NCBI GenBank assembly: GCA_964621525.1
Contig: CAZUMS010000022.1
Coordinates: 1-64,000 of the forward strand
Source: CAZMGV01 sp964621525 [NCBI: uncultured bacterium]
Lineage (GTDB): Bacteria > JAGRBM01
Direction of reading: 5' to 3'
Length of the DNA stretch: 64,000 bases
Below are positions 42,551 through 51,838 of the stretch, piece after piece. The translations under genes and the position numbers were made by a program. A model generated the notes under the pieces. The model saw only the letters and a list, made by a program, of their open reading frames with translations. It was not told the origin of the DNA and ran no database searches. Every line of letters starts with the position of its first letter. The stretch's first letter is position 1.

Positions 42551-43720
42551 TCAGCGGGACGAAAAGAGGTCCCGGACGACCGTGGCCGGCTCGTCCTTGT
42601 CCTTCCCGTTTTCCGCGGTCTTCGCCTGCGAACTCCGCGGTTTCCCCTTGCCGGAGACGACGACAGGCCGGGCGGTCTCCGGGCCGTCCTCGCCCGCTAC
42701 GCCCTCGCGGCCACCCCGTTCTGCGGGAAGCGGCACGAAACCTGGCGGCAGCTCCCGGGGCCTTGTCCCCCGGTAGAGCGCGCCCTGAAACTGCTTCTGG
42801 TAGCCGGTCCAGCGCCCTTCGGTTTCTGGGTCGCCCTGGATCGCCTGCGAGATGGCGTTCACCTTGGAATCCAGGTTGTCGCACATGTGGACGATCATCG
42901 CTTCCAGCGTCACGGGAAGCTTGGGGGAACCGAATTCGTACTGGCCGTGATGAGCCGCAACAAGGTGCTGGCACTCGAGCATCAGCGGTTCCGGGAAGTC
43001 CGGAATCTGCGCGGCGATCTCGCGGATCTTGCCGACACCCATTACGAGATGCCCCACAAGCCGGCCGGAATCGGTCATGTCGAACCGGCGGTCCCACGAG
43101 TATTCCCAGATTTTTCCGGAGTCGTGCATGACCGCGCCGACGAGACAGAGGTCCTCGTTCGCCTGCGGATAGTGCGGGAGGATGCGTTTCATCAGGTAGA
43201 TGAGCGAAAGCGTGTGCTCGAGCAGGCCGCCGATCCACGCATGGTGATTGCCCATGGCGGCCGGGGCCTCGCGGAACTTCCCGGCGAAGTCCGGATCGTC
43301 CAGCAGCCGGTTCAGCAGTTCCCGGAGATACGGGTCTTTCATGCCGCCCACGAGTTCCCGGAGCCGGTTCCACATCCAGTCCACGTCGCAGCGGGTGGAG
43401 GGGAGAAAGTCAGACGGATTCACGTCGTTCTCGTCGACGCGGTCCACGGCATTCAGCTTCACCTGAAGGTCCCCGCGGTATTCCTCCGCGAGACCCTCGA
43501 CCCGGACGTAGTCTCCGGTCTTGAACCGTGCGGCAATCCGGTCGGCATCGTTCCAGACCCGGCATTCGAGATTGCCCGTGCGGTCCTGGAGTTTCAGGCG
43601 GAGATACGGTTTTCCGGTTCGCGCCTGCGCGAGGCTGGATTCGCTGCAAAGGAAGACGCCGGTGACGGGATCGCCGTCCAGAATGTCCTTGACCCACTGG
43701 CGTCCGGGCTTTTCAGACAC
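42551..43720 (-). CDS. YhaM-like OB-fold/HD-domain nuclease
   Basis: The 389-residue protein combines an OB-fold (about 15-105: VTGVFLCSES...YLRLKLQDRTGNLECRVW) with an HD domain (about 145-300) that has HHAWIGGLLEHTLSL, AVMHDSGK and VAAHHGQYEFG as metal ligands. The same order is seen in the 3'-5' exoribonuclease YhaM, so RNA or DNA trimming is likely. The C-terminal 60 residues are charged and low in complexity. The start is uncertain: GTG 43720 gives a YhaM-like N-terminus; GTG 43750 is the longer choice. Confidence 0.82.
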   Translation of the reverse strand: MSEKPGRQWVKDILDGDPVTGVFLCSESSLAQARTGKPYLRLKLQDRTGNLECRVWNDADRIAARFKTGDYVRVEGLAEEYRGDLQVKLNAVDRVDENDVNPSDFLPSTRCDVDWMWNRLRELVGGMKDPYLRELLNRLLDDPDFAGKFREAPAAMGNHHAWIGGLLEHTLSLIYLMKRILPHYPQANEDLCLVGAVMHDSGKIWEYSWDRRFDMTDSGRLVGHLVMGVGKIREIAAQIPDFPEPLMLECQHLVAAHHGQYEFGSPKLPVTLEAMIVHMCDNLDSKVNAISQAIQGDPETEGRWTGYQKQFQGALYRGTRPRELPPGFVPLPAERGGREGVAGEDGPETARPVVVSGKGKPRSSQAKTAENGKDKDEPATVVRDLFSSR

Positions 43721-43881
43721 TGTACACGCTGGCGTGCCGCGCTCCGGCACGCTCCTTCTCTATCAGGTAAAAGACGCTCGGCCCTCGCCGTCTTCGTTGA
43801 GACGGTACTTTACCGCCATGGAACGTGGCCTTTCAACCGGTCTGGTCCGAAAAGTTTCGTGGTGTATGCTGACGCTGCGCC

Positions 43882-45231
43882 ATGAGCCTGCCGCCTCTCG
43901 ACGACACGATTGCCGCCATCTCCACCGCCCCCGGTGCGGCCGCCATCGGCATTGTCCGGCTGAGCGGTCCCGCGTCGGCCGCAGTTCTGGAGAAACTCAC
44001 CGGAGAACCACCGGCTCCGGCGAATCACCTCGCACTCCGGCGGCTCCGTCATCCGGCCACCGGACGCGCCCTGGACGAAGCCCTCTGCGTCGTCTTCCGG
44101 GCTCCGAACAGTTTCACGGGCGAGGATATGGCCGAGATCCAGGCCCACGGGAACTGGCCGCTGCTGCTCGACATCCTCGATGCGCTCGTCTCGCTCGGCG
44201 CCCGCCGGGCAGGGCCCGGCGAGTTCACCTTCCGGGCGTTCGTGAACCGCAAGCTGGACCTCTCCCGCGCCGAAGCGGTCGCCGATCTCATTCATGCGCG
44301 TTCAGAAGAAGGGCGGCGTTCGGCCGCCGAGACTCTCGCAGGCGAACTGGCAAGGACCTACGGCCGCTGGAAAGACGCCATCCTGCGCTGGAAGGCGCTC
44401 ACGGAAGTTTCCATCGATTTCACCGACGACGTGCGCGAGGACGAAGCACCGCCCGTGCTGGCAGCGGATGTGGAACAGGTTAGGGACGAGGTCGATGCGC
44501 TGGTACGAACCTACGAGTTCGGCCGGGCGATCACAGAAGGCGTACGTATCGTGCTCGCCGGGAGCCCCAACGCCGGAAAATCGAGCCTGTTCAACCGGCT
44601 GCTTCGCGATAACCGGGCGATCGTTCACGACGAGCCGGGCACGACGCGGGACCGGATCGAGGAGTGGTGCAACCTCGGCCGTCTCCCGGCCCGGCTTGTG
44701 GACACGGCGGGGCTTCGTGAGGGAGTGGGCGGCGTCGAGGCCCAGGGGATCGCCCGCTCGCGCGAGGCCCTTGGCACGGCCGATCTCGTTCTGCATGTGG
44801 TGGACTCGACAGCCGGGCTATCGCCGGAAGATGAAGGCCTGACGGTCTCCATTCCCGCGGGCCAGAGACTCGGCATCTGGAACAAGACCGACCGCCCCGG
44901 ATCAATTCCGCCGCCACCGGGCTGGCTGCCTGTCAGTGCAGTGACCGGATCCGGGATCGACCTGCTGGTCCGGGATATCGAGACCCGGTTCGCCGGATCC
45001 GGCGAACCGGCCGAGGGCGCTGTCATCACCCGCCGCCGCCACCGGGATACGCTGGAGGGAATCTCCGCATCTCTCGGACGGGCGGCCTCGCTCATGCGGG
45101 ACGGGAAATCGGCCGAGATCGTTGCCGTCGAGTTTCAGACCGCTCTGCTCGGAATCGGAGAGCTGACGGGCGAGACCACCACGGAAGATCTACTCGGTAA
45201 AATCTTCGGCGAATTCTGCATCGGCAAATAA
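43882..45231 (+). CDS. mnmE: tRNA modification GTPase MnmE (TrmE)
   Basis: MnmE works with MnmG to install 5-carboxymethylaminomethyl-type groups on U34 of certain tRNAs. The 449 residues show the N-terminal folate-binding region (DTIAAISTAPGAAAIGIVRL, GPGEFTFRAFVN), then a GTPase domain with GSPNAGKSS (about 227), DEPGTTRD, DTAGLRE and NKTD, and the catalytic C-terminal Cys in FCIGK. No Shine-Dalgarno precedes ATG 43882; TATGCT ends 11 bases upstream. mnmG is not in the window. Confidence 0.96.
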   Translation: MSLPPLDDTIAAISTAPGAAAIGIVRLSGPASAAVLEKLTGEPPAPANHLALRRLRHPATGRALDEALCVVFRAPNSFTGEDMAEIQAHGNWPLLLDILDALVSLGARRAGPGEFTFRAFVNRKLDLSRAEAVADLIHARSEEGRRSAAETLAGELARTYGRWKDAILRWKALTEVSIDFTDDVREDEAPPVLAADVEQVRDEVDALVRTYEFGRAITEGVRIVLAGSPNAGKSSLFNRLLRDNRAIVHDEPGTTRDRIEEWCNLGRLPARLVDTAGLREGVGGVEAQGIARSREALGTADLVLHVVDSTAGLSPEDEGLTVSIPAGQRLGIWNKTDRPGSIPPPPGWLPVSAVTGSGIDLLVRDIETRFAGSGEPAEGAVITRRRHRDTLEGISASLGRAASLMRDGKSAEIVAVEFQTALLGIGELTGETTTEDLLGKIFGEFCIGK

Positions 45232-45271
45232 AAAGCTTCACCAAACGACCCGGACAGGCGATAATCAAGAT

Positions 45272-45985
45272 ATGATTATACTGAAGCGGATTCAGGTTTT
45301 TGCCGCCGTTTACGCACTTCTTTGCGCCGCCGCCTGCGCCAAATCCATCGACCCGAGCCAGATCCCGGAGCAGCAGGAAGGCTTCCAGGAAAATCTTGGC
45401 AAGGGCAAGGTCTACGTCTCCGCTCTGCCGATCTCCGGAGCGACGTCACGGCTCGGCAAGGTGATCGGCGTTGTCGATGCGCCCATTGATGACGTCTGGA
45501 AAGTCGTTGTCGATTATCCGTCGTACAAGGAATACATGCCGCTCGTCTGGGAAAGCGACATCGTCCGCAGCGAAGGGAACAAGGCGGACATCCGTCTTCA
45601 GTACGAAGTGAAGCCGCTGCCGGTGAAATACTGGACCGTGCTCCGGATGGCGCACAATCCACGCCTTTATCACATCGACTGGACCCAGCTCGAAGGCGAC
45701 GTGAAGGAAACTTACGGGAGCTGGGATCTCGCACCGTTTCCAGGTCCCGGCGGCAAGCGCACAAAAGTGACTTACCAGCTCTACTTCGAAATCGGCAACG
45801 CAGTACTGGATACAGGGGCCGACTGGCTCACTGAAACCGTGCTGCCTTCTGTGATCGACCGGCTCCGGAGCCGGATCAAGGAACGGGATCCGGCGCTGCT
45901 TCGCCTTCCCGATTTCGCGAAGATCCAGGTCCGGGATGACCCTGAGATGTACAATAAGGCGATGGAAGGCGTGGAGTTGCGGTAG
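45272..45985 (+). CDS. Lipoprotein with START/SRPBCC-like fold
   Basis: The 237-residue protein has a lipobox (LLCAAAC, Cys about 22) and a START/Coq10-like domain: GVVDAPIDDVWKVVVDYPSYKEYMP at about 65-90 and a long C-terminal helix (LTETVLPSVIDRLRSRIKER). The SRPBCC superfamily binds hydrophobic ligands in a deep pocket. A lipid carrier or sensor in the envelope is plausible. The GH172 gene starts 19 bases after its stop. Confidence 0.8.
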   Translation: MIILKRIQVFAAVYALLCAAACAKSIDPSQIPEQQEGFQENLGKGKVYVSALPISGATSRLGKVIGVVDAPIDDVWKVVVDYPSYKEYMPLVWESDIVRSEGNKADIRLQYEVKPLPVKYWTVLRMAHNPRLYHIDWTQLEGDVKETYGSWDLAPFPGPGGKRTKVTYQLYFEIGNAVLDTGADWLTETVLPSVIDRLRSRIKERDPALLRLPDFAKIQVRDDPEMYNKAMEGVELR

Positions 45986-46004
45986 CACGGCGGCGGCCGG
46001 CCCC

Positions 46005-47063
46005 ATGGATCAGCTTCTCTACCCTCCCCTTGAGCGCCGGGGCCGGTTCATCCAGCTCACGAGCTACGACAAGGGCCCGATGCCGGACCTTCCGGGCATT
46101 CTCGCCGAGTGGTCGAGGAAGTGCGTCACTCTGAAGCCTGGCGTCGAGCTTGAGGCCGCATCTGCTTCCGGCTCAGGACTCATCACGAGGATCTTCACCG
46201 GTTTTCCCGCCTGGTGGCGACCGTCGCTCTACCGGGAAATCGCGCTCAGGATCTACTGGGACGGAGAGACCAAACCGGCAGTGGAGGCTCCGCTCGGGGA
46301 TTTCTTCGGCATCCACCACTGCACCTACCGGCAGTACAGCTCACGGCTGTTCAGCATCGTGTCCGGTGGTATCGCAAGCGCCGCGCCGATGCCGTTCGGC
46401 AGGGGTTTCCGCCTGACGTTCACGCAGGAAGGGCCGGTCCCCGTCCCGCTGTTGTTCTTCGGTCTCGGTTACTACGAACTGGACCCCGCCGATACTTCCC
46501 CTTACCGGTTCCGCTGCGAGTGGCGGCGCGATCCGCTCTGCCGGCCCGGCCAGCCGTTCACGCTGCTCGAAACCACGGGCGAAGGTTTTTATGCGGGTGT
46601 GCACCTGTCGACGCAGAACCGGGACCGGTGGCTCCGGCCGCCGCTGCATGAATGGGCGCTTCCCCGGGGGTTCGGGCTGGGGCATCTCGAGGGATGGGAA
46701 GAACTGTTCGTGGACGGCTCGGAGAAAAGCCTGCACACCGGCACCGGGCACGAGGAATATTTCAATACCGGCTGGTATTTCGCCGACGGAGCCTTCGCCG
46801 GTACCGACTGGGGATGCCTGCACCGGAGCTATCTCACCGGGCGGACGGCCTCCTACCGGTATCACTGGCTCGACCCCATCCCGTTCAAAAAGAGTTTCCG
46901 GGCGGTGATCCACCACGGCGTGTTCGACAGCATTCCGGCAGACTACAGCTCGTGCGCCTACTGGTACCAGAAGGGTCCCGTGAACAGCGCCTACCAGATG
47001 CCATCCGCCCGGGACCGGCTCCCCCTCCCTCGCTTTGGCGCTAGGATCGGCGGCTACCGGTAA
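46005..47063 (+). CDS. DUF2961 (glycoside hydrolase family 172) protein
   Basis: The 352-residue protein matches the DUF2961 pattern: RRGRFIQLTSYD near the start, EAPLGDFFGIHH (about 88), APMPFGRGF, and the conserved GTGHEEYFNTGWYF (about 245) with acidic residues that fit the catalytic region, then YRYHWLDPIPF. GH172 enzymes cleave fructofuranosides or arabinofuranosides and form trimers. No signal peptide is seen, so it may act on an intracellular sugar. The natural substrate here is unknown. It follows the START-like lipoprotein. Confidence 0.8.
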   Translation: MDQLLYPPLERRGRFIQLTSYDKGPMPDLPGILAEWSRKCVTLKPGVELEAASASGSGLITRIFTGFPAWWRPSLYREIALRIYWDGETKPAVEAPLGDFFGIHHCTYRQYSSRLFSIVSGGIASAAPMPFGRGFRLTFTQEGPVPVPLLFFGLGYYELDPADTSPYRFRCEWRRDPLCRPGQPFTLLETTGEGFYAGVHLSTQNRDRWLRPPLHEWALPRGFGLGHLEGWEELFVDGSEKSLHTGTGHEEYFNTGWYFADGAFAGTDWGCLHRSYLTGRTASYRYHWLDPIPFKKSFRAVIHHGVFDSIPADYSSCAYWYQKGPVNSAYQMPSARDRLPLPRFGARIGGYR

Positions 47064-47135
47064 ATTCCGATTGAACCCCTAAAAACGGCAGCATAATATT
47101 TAATATTCACTTGTAGTTTTAGTTAGTTATACGAT

Positions 47136-47210
47136 TCAATCAAAAAGTGATTGACGCGCCGAGACCAGAATGATACCCATGGTTAGACCGTATGGTCTAA
47201 CCATGGGTAT
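47136..47210 (+). promoter_or_regulatory. Promoter and operators of the TetR-ABC operon
   Basis: ATACCCATGGTTAGACC (47173-47189) and its exact complement (47194-47210) enclose GTAT; the core TAGACC-GTAT-GGTCTA is a typical TetR-family operator. It lies 17 bases before the regulator gene and covers the -10 position relative to TTGACG (47151-47156). A second dyad, TCAATCA/TGATTGA (47136-47154), overlaps that -35. AT-rich DNA (47090-47135) upstream could serve as an UP element. Autorepression is expected. Confidence 0.75.
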
Positions 47211-47227
47211 GATCCCTGAAGGTGCCG

Positions 47228-47836
47228 ATGCCCTCCGTCCGTTTCCAGAATCTCGACCCCGACAAGCGCGACCTCATTCTGCGCGTCGCAGCTGAGGAAT
47301 TCGCCGAGCACGGCTACGAGGCCGCGTCGCTGAACCGGATCATCTCGCGCACCGGGCTCAGCAAGGGCGTCCTCTACTACTACTTCGACGACAAAAAGGA
47401 CCTCTACCTCACCGTAATGGAGGACGTGGAGCGCCACTTTATCCAGCAGGTGTCCGTGCCTGACCGCATCGAAACCGTGGACGGGTTCTGGGAGAGTTTC
47501 CGCCGGCAGCGGATCGCTCCGTTCCAGACCATCCGTGAAAATCCGGTCCTCTACAGGCTGTCGCGCGAATGGGCGAAAATGCTCTCCAACCGGGAGATCG
47601 CTTCGGACCTGATGGGCAACAGCCGGATTCATGCCGGACCGCTGATCGAGGCGTTTCTCAAACTCGGCCAGCAGGTCGGGGCCGTGAGGACCGACCTGCC
47701 GATGGCGATGCTGGTGGACCTGCTGCTCAACGTGGACGGCATCGGCGGCCAGCACCTGACGGATGAATTCATGGACAAACCGGACCTCTATGCCGACAAG
47801 ATCGTCGATCTGTTCCGGCGGATGTTCCAGCCCTGA
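47228..47836 (+). CDS. TetR-family transcriptional regulator
   Basis: The 202-residue protein has a TetR helix-turn-helix (about 10-56) with AAEEFAEHGYEAASLNRIISR and LSKGVLYYYFDDKKDLYLTV. The C-terminal ligand domain is helical and carries no metal motif. It probably represses itself and the downstream export genes by binding the 17-bp-arm dyad directly upstream. GAAGG precedes ATG 47228; GTG 47222 is the other option. The LolA-like gene follows 27 bases later. Confidence 0.92.
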   Translation: MPSVRFQNLDPDKRDLILRVAAEEFAEHGYEAASLNRIISRTGLSKGVLYYYFDDKKDLYLTVMEDVERHFIQQVSVPDRIETVDGFWESFRRQRIAPFQTIRENPVLYRLSREWAKMLSNREIASDLMGNSRIHAGPLIEAFLKLGQQVGAVRTDLPMAMLVDLLLNVDGIGGQHLTDEFMDKPDLYADKIVDLFRRMFQP

Positions 47837-47863
47837 AGCAATAGAATACCTGAGGAGACGACC

Positions 47864-48628
47864 ATGATTTGCAGACGCTCGCTGATTCTCGGACTGACGG
47901 CTCTCGTGCTGACCGCCGGCGCAAGTCCGGTCCGTGCGGCCCCCCCGAATACCCCGAAGGAGATCCTGGATTTCCTCGACGACCTCTACCGGGCCGATTC
48001 GAGCCACGGAAAGATGTCGATGAAGGTCGTCACGGCCAACTGGAGCCGCGAACTAACCCTGGAACAGTGGACCAAGGGCAAGAAGCAGTCGCTGGTCCGC
48101 ATTCTTGCTCCCCAGAAGGAAAAGGGTTCGGCCACGCTCCGCGCCGACCTCGACGTCTGGAACTTCCTGCCGAAGGTGGACCGGGTGGTGAAAATCTCCT
48201 CGTCCATGATGTCGGGCTCCTGGATGGGGAGTCACTATACGAACGACGACCTCGTGAAGCAGAGCCGCTTCGCGGACGACTTCACCTATGTGGTCTCGTT
48301 CCAGGGAAAACGTGACGGGCACGAGATCGTCGAGCTCACCATGACCCCGAAGCCGGAGGCCGCCGTGGTATGGGGGAAGATCGTCGCCTCCTGCCGCACG
48401 GCCGACCTCATGCCTGTAAAGGTTGATTACTTCGACGAGGACCTGAAGCTGGCACGAACCATGAGCTTCAGCGACTACAAGAAGATCGGCGGGCGCCTGA
48501 TCCCGGCCGTGAACCGGATGACCCCGATGGACAAGCCGGGAGAATACACCGAGATGCAGTATCAGGAATTCGACTTCAACGTACCGGTCGAGGATTCGTT
48601 CTTCTCGCTCCGGAACCTCCAGAAGTAA
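47864..48628 (+). CDS. LolA-like outer-membrane lipoprotein-sorting family protein
   Basis: The 254-residue exported protein has a signal peptide (MICRRSLILGLTALVLTAGASPVRA). The mature part has the half-barrel pattern of the LolA/LolB superfamily, MMPL/ABC-associated branch: MSMKVVTANWSRELTLEQW, LRADLDVWNFLPKVDRVVKI and the conserved SSMMSGSWMGSHYTNDDL. It probably carries a lipid or lipoprotein through the periplasm between the ABC transporter and the outer-membrane protein encoded next. GAGGAGACG precedes the ATG. Confidence 0.87.
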   Translation: MICRRSLILGLTALVLTAGASPVRAAPPNTPKEILDFLDDLYRADSSHGKMSMKVVTANWSRELTLEQWTKGKKQSLVRILAPQKEKGSATLRADLDVWNFLPKVDRVVKISSSMMSGSWMGSHYTNDDLVKQSRFADDFTYVVSFQGKRDGHEIVELTMTPKPEAAVVWGKIVASCRTADLMPVKVDYFDEDLKLARTMSFSDYKKIGGRLIPAVNRMTPMDKPGEYTEMQYQEFDFNVPVEDSFFSLRNLQK

Positions 48629-48641
48629 GGAACCCTGTCCG

Positions 48642-49859
48642 ATGGATATCCGGATCTCCTGGCGCAACCTCTGGCGGAATCCCCGCCGCGCCCTGATCAG
48701 CATCTCCGCGCTGACTGCCGGCACGATCGCGCTGATCTTCGTCCATGCCCTGTGGAACGGTTTTACCGTGGACGTCGTCGACGGCGTCACTGGACTCGGC
48801 GAAGGCGAGGTCAAGGCCCACGCACCGGGATATCTGGGCGACCGGTCGATCTACAAGACCATTGAAGATCCGGAAGCGTTGCTCGCCGCCGCTCGCGAGC
48901 ACGGTTTCGATGCCGCTCCGCGGTCGATCGGCTACGGGCTGGTCGCCCGGGGGGCGAAGTCCGCCGGCGTCCAGATCGTCGGCGCCGATCCGGCAGCCGA
49001 ACGGACGCTCGGCGATCTTGCCGGACACCTGAAAGAAGGTCAGTTCCTCTCCGCACAGGCAGACCGGAAGCTGGTCCTCGGCATCAAGCTGGCCAAAAGT
49101 ATCGAAGCAAAAACGGGCGACGAACTGGTGATTGTGGTTCAGGCGGCCGACGGGTCGACCAGCAACGAGCTGTATCAGGTCGGGGGAATCTTCGATTCGG
49201 TCGGCGACTCGCTCGACCGAAGCGGAATCTACATGCACATCGGCGACTTCGAACCCCTGTTCGCGATGGACGGGAAAGTGCACGAAATCGCCTTCAATTC
49301 GCACGGCCGTCTCGAGCCCGGCCGGGTGGCCGAAATACTCCGGCCCGCGGCGGGGACCGCCGTCATCAGCACCTGGCGCCAGCTTTATCCCGCACTCGCC
49401 AGCATGGTGGAGATGATCATTGCCATGATCATCATCGTGCAGACCTTCTTCTACATGGCCGCCGCCCTCGGCGTGATGAACACGATGCTCATGGCCACCT
49501 ACGAGCGGATTCCCGAGTTCGGAGTGATGAAAGCGCTCGGGTGCTCGCCGCTCCGGATCGTCGGGGAAGTGGCCCTCGAGGCATGGCTGCTGGGCATGGT
49601 GGGTTGCGCCATCGGAGCCGTGATCGGTTCTTCCCTCGCAATCTATACCGGCATCCACGGGATCGACGTGAGCGGCCTGATGGAGCAGGCGATATCCGTG
49701 GCCGGAATCGCCTTTGATAATGAATGGCACCCGGTGCTGGAAGCGAAAGCGGTCTGGCACGCCGTCGCGGTGATGTGCGGGGTGGTGATCCTCTCGGCCG
49801 TCTATCCGGCCGTGAAAGCCGCCCGGACCGATCCGGTCAAGGCGATGTCGCATGTCTAG
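48642..49859 (+). CDS. LolC/FtsX-type ABC permease (first of operon)
   Basis: The 405-residue permease has four membrane segments: one near the N-terminus (about 18-38) and three at about 270-395, with a periplasmic domain between. It begins ISWRNLWRNPRRALIS and contains LGVMNTMLMATYERIPEFGVMKALG, typical of lipoprotein-releasing permeases. It lies 13 bases after the LolA-like gene. It probably pairs with the next permease and the ATPase to move a lipid or lipoprotein out of the inner membrane. Confidence 0.9.
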   Translation: MDIRISWRNLWRNPRRALISISALTAGTIALIFVHALWNGFTVDVVDGVTGLGEGEVKAHAPGYLGDRSIYKTIEDPEALLAAAREHGFDAAPRSIGYGLVARGAKSAGVQIVGADPAAERTLGDLAGHLKEGQFLSAQADRKLVLGIKLAKSIEAKTGDELVIVVQAADGSTSNELYQVGGIFDSVGDSLDRSGIYMHIGDFEPLFAMDGKVHEIAFNSHGRLEPGRVAEILRPAAGTAVISTWRQLYPALASMVEMIIAMIIIVQTFFYMAAALGVMNTMLMATYERIPEFGVMKALGCSPLRIVGEVALEAWLLGMVGCAIGAVIGSSLAIYTGIHGIDVSGLMEQAISVAGIAFDNEWHPVLEAKAVWHAVAVMCGVVILSAVYPAVKAARTDPVKAMSHV

Positions 49860-49874
49860 GAAGGAGACCGTCCC

Positions 49875-51113
49875 GTGCTGATCGCCAAACTGGCCTGGCG
49901 CAACCTCTGGCGGAATCCGCGCCGCACCCTGATTACCCTGTCGTCGATCGCGCTGGGGCTGACGACCCTCATCTGGCAGCAGACGCTCGACAAGGGCACC
50001 CACAACATGATGATCGACAAGGCGACGCGCCTCATGGCCGGTCATGTCACCGTCGAACGGAAGGGATATAACGAGACGCCCGGAACGGACCTGTTCGTTC
50101 CCTCGGTGGACGAGATTATCCGGGCGGGAAGCGGTCTCCCCGGTCTCAAGCGGTCCAAGGCGATGATCCTCGCGCAGGCGGTGGCCTCGAGCGGCAACGG
50201 ATCGTCGGCCGTGAACCTGATCGGCCTCGAGCCCGAACCGGAAGCAGCTGAATCCCCGCTCGTGAAAAGCCTGATTAAGGGACGTTATCTCAAGTCCGAC
50301 GACGCCCGGGGGATCTATATCGGAGCGAAACTCGCCGACCGCCTTCAGCTCGATCTCGGCAAGAAGCTGGTCATCACCACCACCGATTCCAGGGGCGAAC
50401 TCTCCAGCGATCTCCTGCGGGTCGTCGGCATCTTCAAGACCAGCTCGGATGAAATGGACACCTACCTGGCCCAGGTTCCGCTCGCGGCCGCCCGGCGCAT
50501 TCTCCATATGGGCCCCGACGAGGCGACCCAGGTCGGCTTCCTGCTGAAGGACACCACCTATCAGGGCGATGCGATGGAGCAGCTCCAGACGGCGCTCACC
50601 GGAAGGGACGACCTTGTTGTGCTCCCGTGGGAGAAGGAAATGCCGGAACTTGCCGGGTGGGCGGCGAGTTCGGGAGCCCTGAACCAGGCCATGCTCGCTC
50701 TGATGCAGCTGCTGGTTGGGTTCACCATTCTCAATACGATCCTGATGAGCGTGATCGAGCGGGGCCGGGAGTTCGCCATCCTGCTGGCCATGGGAACGCC
50801 GCCGGGGCTTGTCCGGCTGCAGGTGTTTTTCGAAACCATTTACCTCTCGGCCATCGGTTCGCTGGCCGGTCTTGTGCTGGGCACTCTGGCCGCCCTCTGG
50901 GGCCGGAGCCACGGCGTAGATTTCGGTGCGATCCTGAAGGACGGCATGTCGATCGGCGGCTTCGCCGCCGACATGATCGTCCACAACCACATCACCGCAT
51001 CGGCGCTGGTGATCCTGCCGGCGCTGATCTTCGTCAGCACCGTCATCATCGGACTTTATCCGACTTTCCGGTCCACACGCGTGAACGTGGCCGACAGCCT
51101 CCGGGCCCGCTGA
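49875..51113 (+). CDS. LolE/FtsX-type ABC permease (second of operon)
   Basis: A 412-residue paralogue of the preceding permease, starting LAWRNLWRNPRRTLIT and with FTILNTILMSVIERGREFAILLAMG before its last two membrane segments. GTG 49875 follows AAGGAG by 8 bases. The two permeases should form the LolCE-like heterodimer. The ATPase starts 11 bases after its stop. Confidence 0.9.
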   Translation: MLIAKLAWRNLWRNPRRTLITLSSIALGLTTLIWQQTLDKGTHNMMIDKATRLMAGHVTVERKGYNETPGTDLFVPSVDEIIRAGSGLPGLKRSKAMILAQAVASSGNGSSAVNLIGLEPEPEAAESPLVKSLIKGRYLKSDDARGIYIGAKLADRLQLDLGKKLVITTTDSRGELSSDLLRVVGIFKTSSDEMDTYLAQVPLAAARRILHMGPDEATQVGFLLKDTTYQGDAMEQLQTALTGRDDLVVLPWEKEMPELAGWAASSGALNQAMLALMQLLVGFTILNTILMSVIERGREFAILLAMGTPPGLVRLQVFFETIYLSAIGSLAGLVLGTLAALWGRSHGVDFGAILKDGMSIGGFAADMIVHNHITASALVILPALIFVSTVIIGLYPTFRSTRVNVADSLRAR

Positions 51114-51124
51114 GGAGTTTACCC

Positions 51125-51827
<703 letters not shown>

Positions 51828-51838
<11 letters not shown>

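Noticed and set aside
41134-43131. A 665-codon plus-strand frame over the kinase and HD-domain genes
   Set aside because: The opposite strand encodes complete kinase and OB/HD proteins; this frame is low-complexity.
48576-50990. An 804-codon open frame on the minus strand
   Set aside because: It lies opposite the LolA-like and permease genes, which have strong family matches and start signals. Its translation is His/Arg/Asp/Gly-rich with no motif, as expected for an antisense frame in high-GC DNA.
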